In this document: positions 63,769 through 64,000 of the stretch, one piece after another
Numbering within the stretch: position 1 is the first letter of the stretch
Layout of the letters: each line of letters opens with the position of its first letter
Assembly (NCBI RefSeq): GCF_000785535.1
Contig: NZ_CP007595.1
Coordinates: forward strand, 3,742,439 to 3,806,438
Reading direction: 5' to 3'
From: Arthrobacter sp. PAMC 25486
Lineage (GTDB): Bacteria; Actinomycetota; Actinomycetes; Actinomycetales; Micrococcaceae
Length of the DNA: 64,000 nt
Position numbers and translations under genes: made by a program
Notes under the pieces: generated by a model
What the model saw: only the letters and a program-made list of their open reading frames with translations
What the model was told of the DNA's origin: nothing
Databases searched by the model: none

Positions 63769-64000
63769 ATGACCAACGACCCAACAGGCCGCCGAGCGGG
63801 GGCGCCGCCGCAGTTGTCGAACACTGACATTGCGATCCTGCAGGCCCTCAGGTTCCAGAAGAAACTGGACTCGGGGAACCCCATCGCGCCGGGAGAGTTC
63901 CTGTTGATTCCGCGGTACGCCATGCGCCCGGTCCGGCCCTCCATCAACCCGCAGAGTGAAAACATGATGGCGTCGGGCACCTGCCGTTTCATGACGTGGG
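63769..64000 (+). CDS. Hypothetical protein, 3' end outside window
   Basis: ATG 63769 follows GAAAGGA at 10-16 nt and the frame stays open to the window end (77 complete codons). The start reads MTNDPTGRRAGAPPQLSNTD, then IAILQALRFQKKLDSGNPIA; I do not recognise it. It is placed directly behind the KAP NTPase gene and could be functionally linked to it. Confidence 0.65.
   Translation, partial: MTNDPTGRRAGAPPQLSNTDIAILQALRFQKKLDSGNPIAPGEFLLIPRYAMRPVRPSINPQSENMMASGTCRFMTW

Overview
The window looks like the chromosome of a high-GC Gram-positive of the Micrococcaceae, most likely Arthrobacter or a close relative. This rests on the frequent GTG and TTG starts, dense ATGA/GTGA overlaps between genes, a complete C50-carotenoid (decaprenoxanthin-type) cluster, class Ib ribonucleotide reductase, Zur- and NrdR-type boxes, and two large GH2 beta-galactosidases. 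Species cannot be fixed from sequence reading alone.

Layout. 0-4.1 kb: a transposase-like tail, then a visibly more AT-rich remnant of a sugar ABC-transporter operon (one permease, one TAT lipoprotein binding protein, a 2-hydroxyacid dehydrogenase). 4.5-7.5 kb: beta-galactosidase 1. 7.7-11.5 kb: TetR regulator divergent from a CocE-like hydrolase, then a CorA transporter. 12.1-17.2 kb: a zinc-uptake (Azt) locus, with the ATPase gene divergent from a permease/chaperone-like/binding protein/chaperone operon across a Zur box. 18.3-19.7 kb: a TmpA-like membrane redox protein. 20.7-25.6 kb: a large sortase-anchored beta-helix protein coupled to a lipoprotein. 25.9-38.4 kb: a glycan-use island with a sulfatase and PadR regulator, an oligopeptide/oligosaccharide-type ABC transporter with a fused permease-ATPase, a GH20 hexosaminidase and beta-galactosidase 2. 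38.7-40.3 kb: a gene graveyard with remnants of GH20, cutC and a second tmpA-like gene. 40.3-53.0 kb: the pigment region: NAD-dependent epimerase-like protein and TspO-like protein on minus; marR-crtE-crtB-crtI-crtYe-crtYf-crtEb-photolyase on plus; then an MMPL exporter and a second MarR. 53.1-57.0 kb: IS701 and IS256 corpses around a TPP riboswitch that precedes an SDR and an FMN-dependent monooxygenase. 57.1-61.5 kb: NrdR boxes, nrdI-nrdE-nrdF and an FMN reductase. 61.8-64.0 kb: a KAP-family NTPase and a cut-off unknown gene.

How it works together. The glycan island would import oligosaccharides through the family-5 binding protein and ABC transporter, strip sulfate, and cleave terminal HexNAc and galactose in the cytoplasm. 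The pigment operon would make GGPP, phytoene, lycopene and then C50 cyclic carotenoids, alongside photorepair. The zinc locus would be derepressed when zinc is scarce. The most unexpected unit is the TPP riboswitch: the 3' end of its aptamer is complementary over about 13 bp to the strand that hides the ribosome binding site of the SDR gene, so thiamine status should control an SDR plus monooxygenase pair not known to me as a thiamine gene set. Many gene ends carry strong hairpins, listed separately.
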